Assembly (NCBI GenBank): GCA_025350045.1
Contig: JANXYM010000001.1
Location: forward strand, 1 to 60,650
DNA length: 60,650 bases
Source: Methanomicrobiales archaeon
GTDB taxonomy: Archaea; Halobacteriota; Methanomicrobia; Methanomicrobiales; Methanospirillaceae
Direction: 5' to 3'
The notes beneath the pieces were generated by a model. That model saw only the letters and a program-made list of their open reading frames with translations. It ran no database searches and had not been told where the DNA came from. The number at the start of each line of letters is the position of its first letter. The stretch's first letter is position 1. This document shows positions 7,876 to 16,297 of the stretch, one piece after another. Made by a program: the position numbers and the translations under genes.

Positions 7876-8664
7876 TCACCAGTGAATCTCGATTACGAGA
7901 TACCGGGCCGGCAGTTCACCCGGATTAAATATCCCGTGAGGTTCGCCCGATGCATAGAAGATCACTCCATGCGGCAGTACCTGTTTCCCCAGGGTTTCCA
8001 CCTCGCCTTCCAGCACAACCATGACGACATCATAGGGATCCGCGTGGGGTTCGTAACCTGCACCCGGGCCCAGCAGGGAAAGGTGGCACTGGATCTTTTC
8101 AAGGGAGTGGGTGGCCCCCTCAAAAAGGACCCGGGGATGAAAATTTCGGATCTCCGCGGGATCCAGTCCATATCCTGCCAGGTCGTAGTGGCCAAAAGCG
8201 AGCGGTGATTCACTGGTTTTCCTTATGGCAGACCATTTGACCATCAGGTAATTCGCCGGGACACTGCCAACAGACTGGATCGTATGGGGAAAATGTGCCG
8301 GGTAGAAAAGGAGGTGGCCCGGTTCCAGGTGCCTGCGGCCGGAACCGGAAGTCTCTCCTTCGGGAGTGGTGATCAGGTCCAGCTCCCCGCACAGGAGCAG
8401 GAGGATCTCCTCCTCCTGGTGGGTATGGAGTGAATGGGGAATCTTTCCGGGACTCAGCACGGATACATGGGTGGATAGAAAATTGTCACTTCCGGTCAGG
8501 CCCGAGAAGACCGGATAGGGCCGGAAGCCGCTCTTCTCATCCGGGAGAAGCGGAATGTCCAGGGGGCAGATCTTTGCGTGCGAAAGGGAGCCGGGTTTAC
8601 CCGGGTTCTTGAAAAAGAGCGAACGGAGCCGAACGAGTACAGTTCCGGCAATGCGGGATATCAT
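7876..8664 (-). CDS. bicupin protein
   Basis: A 262-residue protein with two cupin domains. The first carries a metal-site motif (HSLHTHQEEEILLLLCGELD); the second has the matching GYEPHADPYDVVMVVLEGEVE and ends PHGIFNPGELPARYLVIEIHW. Bicupins include sugar isomerases, dioxygenases and sugar sensors; the reaction cannot be told from sequence. It is transcribed toward the glycosyltransferase gene. The ATG was preferred over an upstream TTG seven codons earlier. A short basic N-terminal stretch (RIAGTVLVRLRSLFF) precedes the first cupin. Confidence 0.8.
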   Translation of the reverse strand: MISRIAGTVLVRLRSLFFKNPGKPGSLSHAKICPLDIPLLPDEKSGFRPYPVFSGLTGSDNFLSTHVSVLSPGKIPHSLHTHQEEEILLLLCGELDLITTPEGETSGSGRRHLEPGHLLFYPAHFPHTIQSVGSVPANYLMVKWSAIRKTSESPLAFGHYDLAGYGLDPAEIRNFHPRVLFEGATHSLEKIQCHLSLLGPGAGYEPHADPYDVVMVVLEGEVETLGKQVLPHGVIFYASGEPHGIFNPGELPARYLVIEIHW

Positions 8665-8773
8665 CTGGTACCTATTGACAAACAATGGACATAAATCCCT
8701 GTCTTATGGTGATACTTAAAGACGGGGATGAGGAGAAATGACATGAAGTACTGAACCGGGGGGGAAAAACAAC

Positions 8774-8809
8774 AGAAGAAGTGATGTCTGAATCCCAACA
8801 CTATTTTTG
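8774..8809 (+). repeat. 36-bp perfect direct repeat, right copy
   Basis: Identical to 5686-5721. Read in the microprotein frame, it is preceded by a short basic remnant (EKQQKK then TGA) without a start codon, so this copy is a broken gene end. Confidence 0.9.
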
Positions 8810-9649
8810 TATATTGTTTTAACGTTTTCCTTTCCGGGATTGTTATTTTCTCTGTTCAACCGGTTATCGGTTTTCATTTTTTATTTCGTGATTAGTTTAC
8901 GGTCGGGTAATAATTGCGATCTGTTTTTGGTTTCATAAGTTTTCCGGACGGTTTGGATCCCGGGGCCGGGTGACTCAATGAGCAGGGTCGGGGGGTCGGA
9001 TGGGTCAGTCCTGCCCGGCTCGTGAGGGGAATACAGGGAAAGTCGCTGTCGTAATTTTCATTTTTGCCAGCATCACCGAGACCGCGTTTGTTTAAAAAAA
9101 GTGGTCCGACCCCCCCAGCCTCCCTTTGGTTTTTAGGAAGTAATTTGTTATTTTCAATCCGTGGTTTCGAGCGAAGCGTGAGCGGAGGGGTGGGAGGGGG
9201 TCAGGCAGGGTACTTTGAATGCTGCGGGGAGTAGTTGTCCGGAACGATTTTGAAAACGGTTCCTGTTTCTCTCTCTTATGATTGCGATGAACCCCGCCGC
9301 CCCCGAAGGGGCTTCCTGTGCGGCGGTTTTTGGGACTAAGGGGTGAAGCAGCATTGCCCCGCCGTGCCTCGAAGAGGCCCTGAAGCGGGGGAGAATCGTT
9401 ACGGACGATTTTATTTTTATTTTTTCCAGTGTGACCCCCGATAAATTCATGCCTGTTTACCGGTTGTCACTTTAAAAAAACCCTGAGGAATTTTTGCGTT
9501 TTGCACTTGCCGTTTTTCATGAAGCGAACCGGACTCTGTCAGAGATCTGGCTTGTCAAACATTGTACCGGCGGTCTATGAATCAGTCCAGTCATAAAACT
9601 GCAGTATTTAAAAAATGTCAGTTCCCCGAAACAACAAAAGCAAAAGAAG
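8810..9649. other. 840-nt intergenic region
   Basis: No gene is supported. The left part is AT-rich. The middle holds GTCGGGGGGTCGG and GTCCGACCCCCCCAG, short elements also seen near 23680. A truncated dispersed repeat lies at 9284-9330. The best frame (leftward, about 9154-9450) runs through the repeat and has no ribosome-binding site. Confidence 0.55.
9284..9330 (-). repeat. dispersed two-hairpin repeat, copy D (truncated)
   Basis: The reverse complement AACCGCCGCACAGGAAGCCC, CTTCGGGGGCGGCGGGGTTCAT is almost identical to the first hairpin of the copy at 14863. The second hairpin (ATGGGGG...CCCCCAT) is missing here. Confidence 0.75.
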
Positions 9650-9721
9650 TGCGCCGACCGGGACTCGAACCCGGGTTTAGGCGTTGGCAACGCCTAGTGA
9701 TAACCACTACACTATCGGCGC
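9650..9721 (-). tRNA. tRNA-Gly (GCC)
   Basis: Folds as a 72-nt tRNA: acceptor GCGCCGA/TCGGCGC with discriminator A, a D-arm closed by GTG/CAC, anticodon stem AGGCG/CGCCT with loop TTGCCAA (anticodon GCC), a four-base variable loop, and T-arm CCGGG-TTCGAGT-CCCGG. CCA is not encoded. No intron is seen. An AT-rich TATA-like element (ATATACTTAAAT on the gene strand) lies about 30 nt upstream. Confidence 0.97.
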
Positions 9722-10083
9722 AGTGTGCTCTACAATGTGGGAATTCAAACGATTTAAGTATATCGAAGAGGGGAACCCCGGATTCCGTTTTCTCCGGTGA
9801 GAGCAGAATATTCCGGGGAACCCGGTGCACCGGTGACCGCACAAAATCCCCCCGGTATCCGGATACCGGATGCAGGGTCAGGAACTCTCCAGCGGATCAA
9901 AACCAGGTACAGGTATGCCGGATTCTCCTTAATTGTGTTCTTCATGAACTCCTGAATCCGTGTCCGGTAAACAGGACTTGCCCTCCTGCCGACGGTCCAC
10001 GGCCCTCATGCACTTCCCCGTCCAAAGAATTCCTGAACAAAAACGACAGGGTTTTTTAAATATCCTGCTCTATCTAATAGCAG
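9722..10083. other. 362-nt intergenic region
   Basis: Contains the tRNA promoter on the left and TTTTTTAAATATCC, probably the promoter of the tetrapyrrole genes, at about 10050-10063. A leftward 63-codon frame (9754-9945) has an ATG but no ribosome-binding site and no recognisable protein features; I do not call it. Confidence 0.5.
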
Positions 10084-10710
10084 ATGATCCCTCTCTTTGT
10101 GGATTGCACCCGGCGGCGCATTGTCATATTCGGAGGGGGGGATGTGGCCGCACGAAAGGCTGCCTATTTTGCAGAAACTGCGGAAGTTACCGTTGTCAGC
10201 CGGTCGTTTGTCCCGGCATTTGATGACCTGAAGATCACCAGAAAGGAACTCGATCTCGATACGGCTGACGGCCGGGAATTCGCAGGACTTCTGACGGGAG
10301 CATTCCTTGTCATTGCCGCAGTCTCCCGTCCTGAAATCAACAACCGTATCGGCAAACTCTGCAGGGCAACCGGCATCCTGTTCAACAATGCCAATGGTGA
10401 GGCCGGTGACGTGATCCTCCCTGCAGTTTCCCGAAAGGACAACTACACGATCGCTGTCAGTACCGGCGGGAACAGCCCGGCCGTCTCGCGGTTCATACGA
10501 GAGCAGATCGAACACGATTTCCCGGCTCTCGACCAGATGATCGCACTCGAAAACCGGTTGCGGGAGGTACTGAAATCCCGTGAACCCGATCAGAAAAAGC
10601 GCACCGCGATCCTGACAGCAGTCCTGCACGATAAGGCGGTATGGGCGGCCCTTGAATCCGGCGGATCTGATGCATGGGAAGATGTCTGCACGAGGTATCT
10701 CCATGACTGA
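10084..10710 (+). CDS. precorrin-2 dehydrogenase / siroheme synthase N-terminal-type protein
   Basis: A 208-residue protein with an N-terminal Rossmann motif (IVIFGGGDVAARKAAYFA), the NNANGEAGDVILPA segment and the STGGNSPAVSRFIREQIE motif of the CysG-N/SirC/Met8 family. It oxidises precorrin-2 to sirohydrochlorin with NAD+, the branch toward siroheme, F430 and cobalamin. It comes directly before hemA, whose ATG lies 8 nt inside its end, so the two form an operon. Confidence 0.92.
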   Translation: MIPLFVDCTRRRIVIFGGGDVAARKAAYFAETAEVTVVSRSFVPAFDDLKITRKELDLDTADGREFAGLLTGAFLVIAAVSRPEINNRIGKLCRATGILFNNANGEAGDVILPAVSRKDNYTIAVSTGGNSPAVSRFIREQIEHDFPALDQMIALENRLREVLKSREPDQKKRTAILTAVLHDKAVWAALESGGSDAWEDVCTRYLHD

Positions 10711-11980
10711 ACCGGAACATATCCCCCTCGCCAGCGCCGGTGTCAGTCATCATACCGCGAATGTGACCGCACTCGAAGCTTTCCGGTTTGCCGGTGAAGC
10801 AGAGTTCCTTGAGGCTGCAGCTGCACGATTCAAAGGCGTTCTTCTCCTCCAGACCTGCAACCGGGTTGAGGTTATGGTGGAAGGCGATGGGGATGAACTC
10901 CGGTCTTTCTTAACCGGGTTGGGACGAACAGAGTTCTTTGTCCACGAAGGCAGGGATGCATTGCGCCATCTTTTTTTGTTAGCATCGGGCATAGACTCGA
11001 TGATTGTCGGAGAAGACCAGATCATCGGTCAGCTCAAAAAGGCGCTTTCGGATGCGCAGGAAGCGCAGACCTCGAGCAGTTTTTTGGAGATCTGCATCAA
11101 CAAGGCGGTGCATGTAGGTGTCGAAGTCCGGCAGCGCACCCTGATCAACCGGGGTTCGGTCTCCGTGGGTTCGGCCGCTGTGCTTCTTGCTGAAGGAGAG
11201 ATCGGCAGCCTTGCCGGCAAACACATCCTGGTTGTCGGCAGCGGGGAGATGGGGCTGCTCGTTGCCCAGGCGCTTGCGGCAAAGCACCTGACCGCAATGT
11301 ACGTGGCGAACCGGACTTACGGGCGGGCGGTCATCCTTGCGGGCAAGATCGGCGGCAAAGCGGTCAAACTCTCCGAGCTCTACCATTACATCACCCTCTC
11401 CGATGTGGTGATCTCCTGCACCTCCGCGCCACATCCGATCATTCACCGGAAAGACCTCGCCCATGCCATGAAGGACCGGTGCTGGCCGGTGGAGGGGCAT
11501 CCCCGCCCGCTGATCCTCATCGACATAGCCCAGCCCCGGGATGTCGAGGAAGGCGCAGAGACGATCGACGGGGTTCATCTCTTTACGATCGACAATCTCC
11601 GCAGCATCAACGAACAGACGATGAGCACGAGAAAGGCCGAAGCGGACCGGGCTCACGAGTTTGTGGACGCGGAACTCGGGCTCTTCCTCCGGCACCAGAA
11701 CCGGCGCTCCGCTGACGATGCCCTTGCTTCCCTTCACACGTGGGCCGAATCTGTGCGGATACGGGAGCGGGATCGGGCCCTGTCCCGGCTGGCTGCCCCG
11801 GATAAGAAGACGGCAGAGATCGTCGATGACTTAAGCCGGGTGCTGGCAAAGAAACTGCTCACTGACCTGACCTTCTCCATCCGGGCCAGTGCGGAAGAAG
11901 GGGATCTTGAGGCTGTTGATGCGCTGATGAAAGCGATCACGCAGGGTGAAAGAATCGGAAACGAAAAAAAGTTCCGGTAA
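10703..11980 (+). CDS. hemA: glutamyl-tRNA reductase
   Basis: A 425-residue enzyme that reduces glutamyl-tRNA(Glu) to glutamate-1-semialdehyde, the first step of the C5 tetrapyrrole pathway. It has the substrate-site LLQTCNRVEVMVEG (active Cys), GIDSMIVGEDQIIGQLK, the NADPH-binding LVVGSGEMGLLVAQAL, VANRTYGRA and the IDIAQPRDVE motif. The start before TEPEHIPLASAGVSHH has a GAGGT box 8 nt upstream and overlaps the previous gene. The next tetrapyrrole gene, hemB, is 4.3 kb away, separated by unrelated genes. Confidence 0.97.
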   Translation: MTEPEHIPLASAGVSHHTANVTALEAFRFAGEAEFLEAAAARFKGVLLLQTCNRVEVMVEGDGDELRSFLTGLGRTEFFVHEGRDALRHLFLLASGIDSMIVGEDQIIGQLKKALSDAQEAQTSSSFLEICINKAVHVGVEVRQRTLINRGSVSVGSAAVLLAEGEIGSLAGKHILVVGSGEMGLLVAQALAAKHLTAMYVANRTYGRAVILAGKIGGKAVKLSELYHYITLSDVVISCTSAPHPIIHRKDLAHAMKDRCWPVEGHPRPLILIDIAQPRDVEEGAETIDGVHLFTIDNLRSINEQTMSTRKAEADRAHEFVDAELGLFLRHQNRRSADDALASLHTWAESVRIRERDRALSRLAAPDKKTAEIVDDLSRVLAKKLLTDLTFSIRASAEEGDLEAVDALMKAITQGERIGNEKKFR

Positions 11981-12039
11981 AAATGCTGGGGAGAAATCCC
12001 ATTCTCGAAAATTGCGTTCATGCTTTCTGAAAATTTCGA

Positions 12040-12110
12040 GTGTGACTCCCTGTCTCACCCAAGGGGAGCACCCCCTTGACCCCCTTTTCGTGAAAGGTTC
12101 CCCGAATCCC
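12040..12110 (+). repeat. GC-rich intergenic repeat, copy 1 (CCCCTTGA-CCCCTTTT)
   Basis: TCTCACCCAAGGGGAG followed by CCCCCTTGACCCCCTTTT resembles TCTCACTCCCCTAAGGGGAG...TCCCCTTGATCCCCTTTT at 15030-15090. Function is unknown. Confidence 0.35.
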
Positions 12111-12215
12111 TTGCATCATTTCACTTTCGGGAGGGGTGCCATAACGGTGGGGGCATGGGGACATATCCCGGAAGAGCGTCCAAGAAAAACGAGAATTTCT
12201 CCCGGGCAAAAAAAA

Positions 12216-12815
12216 TTAAAAGAAGACATCTTCCCGGGGGAGCCGCCATTTGGCCGGGGGCTTGTCTGCCGCATACCCGACCGCGCAGAGCACCACGGGG
12301 ACGTATTCATCCGGGAGGAAGAGCACTTCTGCATACCCTGCCGGGTCAAATCCTCCCATGGGGCATGAATCGATACCCAGTGCCTTTGCACCATTCACCG
12401 CATTGCCAAGAGCGATGTGGATCTGTTCCCGGGCAAAGGCCATGCGCTGTTCAGGGGTCATCGAGCGGATATACTCTTTCATCATCCTGCTGTACTGTAA
12501 GATTCCTTCGGCCGGCATACCGGAGGCTTTGAGCCCCTCCTCTGCCCGCTCCACCAGCTGTTCCAGTTCGGTGTTTGCGCAGAAGACGAGCAGGTGGGAG
12601 CAGGTGGTGATCTGCGGCTGGTCATTTGAGAAGGAACGCAGGTTGTTCTTGATCCTGCTTGCAGAGACAATCTTGATCTTCCATGGCTGGAGATTGAATG
12701 CCGACGGTGCATAGCGGATCATATCCAGCAGTGCATAGAGCAGGGAATCATCGATCATCCTCCCGTCAAACTGCTTGACTGCATATCTCTGCATGACAAT
12801 ATCTTTGAACTCCAT
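12216..12815 (-). CDS. nitroreductase family protein
   Basis: A 199-residue FMN-binding fold. Characteristic elements are the N-terminal MQRYAVKQFDGRMID, the FMN-contact RYAPSAFNLQPWKI, the AREQIHIALGNAVNGAKALG helix and the GIDSCPMGGFDP loop. It probably reduces nitro- or quinone-like compounds with NAD(P)H; the natural substrate is unknown. The start was set at MEFKDIV, after a GGAGACAGG box. It reads opposite to the flanking heme genes. Confidence 0.9.
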   Translation of the reverse strand: MEFKDIVMQRYAVKQFDGRMIDDSLLYALLDMIRYAPSAFNLQPWKIKIVSASRIKNNLRSFSNDQPQITTCSHLLVFCANTELEQLVERAEEGLKASGMPAEGILQYSRMMKEYIRSMTPEQRMAFAREQIHIALGNAVNGAKALGIDSCPMGGFDPAGYAEVLFLPDEYVPVVLCAVGYAADKPPAKWRLPREDVFF

Positions 12816-12905
12816 TCCTGTCTCCGGCACCTGTTTTAGTGTGCTGTTGATTTCCTTGTTGGCTGTTCCGCTAGAAAAAATGATGGTGAAAAAAGGAATT
12901 TTTTT

Positions 12906-13565
12906 TCAGGGTATCTTTGCATAGGCCTTCTGTGCCAGAGCAATGAGCAGCGCAGTATCGGTCGATGGTCCCGTCATCCTGAATACTTCAAAGGTATCTC
13001 CTTTGGAAAAGAAAATCTCTGCAACCTCGTTCTTCGAGACTGCCCGGGCCTGATTGGTATTCAGGCCGTCAATTACCGGGTTGGCAACCGCGGTGTTGAT
13101 CAGGATCTGTGAGCCCGCCTTTCCAAAAAACGCCCGGGCATTATCCCCGAGCCCGGTTACCGGTAAATCGGTGTAGGTAAGATCGCCATCAGAGCGTCCC
13201 TGCTTGTCTGCAAGGGCGATCACTTCGGGGATAGTGCGTGCCGGGTAGACTGCGATGCTCTGCACGATCTCGATCTCCCCTCCGTCCGGTGACGGGTGGG
13301 TCAACCGGACCCCGTACCCGTTCTGCCAGCCAAGTTCCAGGGCCATCTTACTGACATCGGCATTGATCTTTGCCCTGCTCTCCACGATCGTAAAACCCTG
13401 CGGCATCTCGGACTGGGTGAGGGCCAGCCGGGCAGGTGGAGGCACCGGGACTGGTGCCGTACCCGGGGTTACCGGTACCGGTGATGCCTGATTTTGCGTA
13501 CATCCGGTACACACAACCATGGCACAGATAGTGAGTGAAACAAACAGTATGCGGGACAGGTGCAT
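12906..13565 (-). CDS. lipoprotein of unknown function
   Basis: A 219-residue protein with a lipoprotein signal (SLTICAMVVCTGC, lipobox Cys at about residue 22), a Pro-rich linker, then a domain of about 170 residues with no motif I recognise (ALTQSEMPQGFTIVESRAKI and NARAFFGKAG). It is likely membrane-tethered and facing outside. It lies in the accessory block between hemA and hemB. Confidence 0.75.
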   Translation of the reverse strand: MHLSRILFVSLTICAMVVCTGCTQNQASPVPVTPGTAPVPVPPPARLALTQSEMPQGFTIVESRAKINADVSKMALELGWQNGYGVRLTHPSPDGGEIEIVQSIAVYPARTIPEVIALADKQGRSDGDLTYTDLPVTGLGDNARAFFGKAGSQILINTAVANPVIDGLNTNQARAVSKNEVAEIFFSKGDTFEVFRMTGPSTDTALLIALAQKAYAKIP

Positions 13566-13645
13566 AATTAAGATTCACCGTAACGGCAATAAAAAGTACA
13601 GGCTGGCAATCCTAAAAAACGCCGGCCGGGTTGTTTCTTTCGGTA

Positions 13646-13888
13646 TTATTTCTGTTCTGTTTCAGCACCTTTTATGCAGTAATAGGCTCTCTTCAACCCG
13701 AGAATGGTCGTAACCGGGCAGCCCGGGCAGATGCAGCCTTTCTTCTCAAAGATACAGTTAGCGCTCTTTCCGGTAACACAGAACAGCAGTCCCCTGCCTG
13801 CCCGCATACATTCGGTGTAGGAAGGGCAGGATTCGCAGATACATTTCTTTATATTCCCGTCTATGATTTTTTTCAGCTCTTCGGTCAT
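13646..13888 (-). CDS. small Cys-rich protein (DUF2769-like)
   Basis: An 80-residue protein. Cysteines come in two clusters, CICESCPSYTEC and CICPGCPVTTILGLKRAYYC, with single Cys at FCVTGKSANC between them. This pattern suits metal or Fe-S binding and matches the DUF2769 family of methanogens. The ATG before TEELKKIID was chosen; in-frame ATGs 9 and 18 nt upstream are possible. Function is unknown. Confidence 0.75.
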   Translation of the reverse strand: MTEELKKIIDGNIKKCICESCPSYTECMRAGRGLLFCVTGKSANCIFEKKGCICPGCPVTTILGLKRAYYCIKGAETEQK

Positions 13889-13988
13889 CGCACACATCCT
13901 TTTCATCCGATACCGGTCCCTGTTGTTCCGGATACTGCTGGTGAACAAAACCAACAGATAGATAATCAGGACTAAAGATTATTAATTC

Positions 13989-14723
13989 ATGCCTGCGCCA
14001 CTGGTTGGAAGGAAGTTTGGCCTCAACATCATCCCTGTCCCGGATAAGAACAGCTGCCGTCAGATCAGGGTGCTGGGACTTTCGGGTTCGAGCCGTCAGC
14101 AGCCGAAGATGAGCAAATCGGAACGTCTGCTGCTGCGGGCCCTTGACCTGTACAAAGGGTACGGGTGCGAAACACAATTCCTGCGGCTCAAGGATCTCGT
14201 CATCCATGACTGCGAAGGGAACTATTCCGAGAACCCGGACTACTGCACCTATCCCTGCCAGTCCTCGATGAAGTATGACGATGACCAGATGCAGGCAGTT
14301 TATGATGCAGTGCTTGCCTGCGATATCCTGATCCTGGCCACCCCGATCCGGTGGAACAATCATTCAGCCCTGGTCCAGAAATTTGTGGAGCGGATGAACA
14401 GCATCGAGAACCAGTTCTCATGGTTTGGCAACCGCATGATCATGAACAAGGTTGCAGCCCTCATCATCATCGGGCACGTGGACGGGATCCAGCACGTAGC
14501 GGGCAATCTCTTAAACTTTGTTTCCTGGCTGGGTTTTCATATCCCTGAAGTTGCCATAGCATCCTGGGTGGGCGAGAATGACGAGGACACAACCAAGGAC
14601 TGGGCACTGATCGAGATGAACAAATACACGCAGGAAGACCTGCATAACATGGTCAACAGTGCGCTCCGGCTTGCCTGCGCTCTCAAGAGCCATACCGCAG
14701 AAGAGACGGGCAATGCAACCTGA
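13989..14723 (+). CDS. NADPH-dependent FMN reductase / flavodoxin-like protein
   Basis: A 244-residue protein. After a short N-terminal extension it has the flavodoxin-fold start IRVLGLSGSSR, the acidic/Cys-bearing DCEGNYSENPDYCTYPC segment, and ILILATPIRWNNHSALVQKF, the flavin-binding strand of iron-sulfur flavoprotein and FMN reductase families. The order of cysteines differs from the compact CxxCxxC motif of archaeal Isf, so a cluster is doubtful. The leader is short and AT-rich, with a TATA-like stretch ahead. Confidence 0.82.
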   Translation: MPAPLVGRKFGLNIIPVPDKNSCRQIRVLGLSGSSRQQPKMSKSERLLLRALDLYKGYGCETQFLRLKDLVIHDCEGNYSENPDYCTYPCQSSMKYDDDQMQAVYDAVLACDILILATPIRWNNHSALVQKFVERMNSIENQFSWFGNRMIMNKVAALIIIGHVDGIQHVAGNLLNFVSWLGFHIPEVAIASWVGENDEDTTKDWALIEMNKYTQEDLHNMVNSALRLACALKSHTAEETGNAT

Positions 14724-14862
14724 GTTTTTGTTCTTTATAAGCGCACATAAACGGGGGTTCACACCCGAAGCATAAAAATAGTATTTACTGTTCCCCCCAG
14801 GCATCAGGGCCTATCAGAGGCACGGCGGGGCGAAGTGGTTTCCTGTATTTTTTAGTTATTAA

Positions 14863-14940
14863 TCCACCGCACAGGAAGCCCCTTCGGGGGCGGCGGGGTT
14901 TATCATATCCGGGAGTATGGGGGTATCAACCCCCATCATC
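14863..14940 (+). repeat. dispersed two-hairpin repeat, copy C
   Basis: First hairpin CCGCACAGGAAGCCCCTTCG with GGGGGCGGCGGGG; second hairpin ATGGGGGTATCAACCCCCAT, a perfect 7-bp stem. Same orientation as copy B at 28019. Confidence 0.8.
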
Positions 14941-15017
14941 ATATCAGAAAAGCACGATTAAAAAATCCTCTTTCATCCGGTGATTCGGTGAGATTCGTCA
15001 GTGATATTCTTAGGTGA

Positions 15018-15095
15018 TTGTGGGAGTGATCCCCTCTCACTCCCCTAAGGGGAGGCAACGCAAGGGAGTATCCCCTTGATCCCCTTTTTTATGCA
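15018..15095 (+). repeat. GC-rich intergenic repeat, copy 2 (CCCCTTGA-CCCCTTTT)
   Basis: CTCCCCTAAGGGGAG is a short hairpin; AAGGGAGTATCCCCTTGATC and CCCTTTTTT follow. It shares block order with 12040-12110. Confidence 0.35.
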
Positions 15096-15320
15096 GAATT
15101 TTCACTAACCTTCTGCACCTCCGTCCCTGTGGGGGGGATGTCTGAAGCAGCGGGGATCAAAAGCACGAAATGCCGGGATTCCCGTGAGCGACTGCATGTT
15201 TCTCATAAGGGTTTCAACCGAGACGGTTTTTCAACCATAACCGTTTTTTTGTTCTCTGACGGGAGATGCAAACAGGCACGGTTAAATTGTTTTTATGCCT
15301 ATCTCTGACTGATTCCTCTC

Positions 15321-16031
15321 ATGCATGGCAAACGTCTGTTCACTGGTATTGTTCTCGTCCTGTTTGCATTTCTGATCATTGCAGGTTGTACGTTCCTGCC
15401 AAATTCAGGGCCGGCAAAAAATGGTGCCGGTATCGTTTCAGCCACACCTGCGGCTCCTGAGGGAACTTCGATAGCAGTTCCTGCAACCACCGGGACCTGC
15501 ATTGACGGGCTTGCCCTCTGCAGCGGCTACTGTCGCGATCTCCGTACGGATGCGAACAACTGCGGCATCTGCGGAAGTGCCTGCCCGTCCGGACAGGGCT
15601 GTAGTGGCGGAGTCTGTAAACCCGCGTCGGATTGTATAGGCAGTATCTGCCCGGTCCCGATAGCCGCCCCGGTCATGACAGGAACGGTCCTGTCAACCCC
15701 CCTGCCGGGTGTGCCCCTTATCACAACTACAGCTCCGGTCATCTCCACGACTTCAAAAACTCCAACACCCACAACAACAGCTGCCGTAACAACAACCCTG
15801 GCAACACCAGCCCCGACCGCAACGATCGCTGTCGCGGTGACCGGTATCAAAATTCCGTTGGACCGGTTCGGCATGTGCCCGAAGTATTATTCGGTCTGCG
15901 GCAGCGATTGTGTGAACCTGGCGAATGATTCCCTTAACTGCGGGGAGTGTGGGAATGTCTGCCCCATCGGGACTAGTTGTATAGGTGCTTGTTTACCAGA
16001 TACCTCGAAAACACCCGCGATGTGGCCCTGA
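15321..16031 (+). CDS. Cys-rich lipoprotein with two NCGxCG modules
   Basis: A 236-residue protein. The signal peptide ends in the lipobox IIAGC. A first Cys-rich module (CSGYCRDLRTDANNCGICG, then CPSGQGCSGGVC) and a second one (CGSDCVNLANDSLNCGECG, then CPIGTSCIGAC) are separated by a Thr/Pro-rich stalk of about 70 residues. The spacing resembles Stig1-like modules seen in archaeal and bacterial surface proteins. The lipid anchor, stalk and disulfide knots suggest an extracellular binding protein; the ligand is unknown. Confidence 0.78.
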   Translation: MHGKRLFTGIVLVLFAFLIIAGCTFLPNSGPAKNGAGIVSATPAAPEGTSIAVPATTGTCIDGLALCSGYCRDLRTDANNCGICGSACPSGQGCSGGVCKPASDCIGSICPVPIAAPVMTGTVLSTPLPGVPLITTTAPVISTTSKTPTPTTTAAVTTTLATPAPTATIAVAVTGIKIPLDRFGMCPKYYSVCGSDCVNLANDSLNCGECGNVCPIGTSCIGACLPDTSKTPAMWP

Positions 16032-16297
16032 TAACATTTACGGAAAACGAGGTTAAAATCAGCAGTGTTCCCCCATTTTTCCAAATGTTACCGATCGTGT
16101 TCATAGGTTCGTATCTATTAGCATCCCGTTTCCCGGGAAACACCTGTTCATCACAGAGCAGAGCTGACCGCTGGAAGCCCGGAAAATTTCTGTGTCCAAA
16201 ACTAACTACCCCGGCGTTTTCCGGAGTACCCGTACTGCATCCATAAATACGATGGATATAAGAAAATGTTATCAAACGGTCAGCAGGTGGTGGTACC

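Larger units (their letters stand above)
14724..15320. other. 597-nt intergenic region with repeats
   Basis: No gene is seen. It contains dispersed repeat copy C (14863-14940), a GC-rich repeat at about 15018-15095 like that at 12040-12110, and AT-rich sequence before the next gene. Confidence 0.6.

Noticed and set aside
9154-9450. 98-codon leftward frame
   Set aside because: Consists largely of the dispersed repeat and flanks; no start signals.
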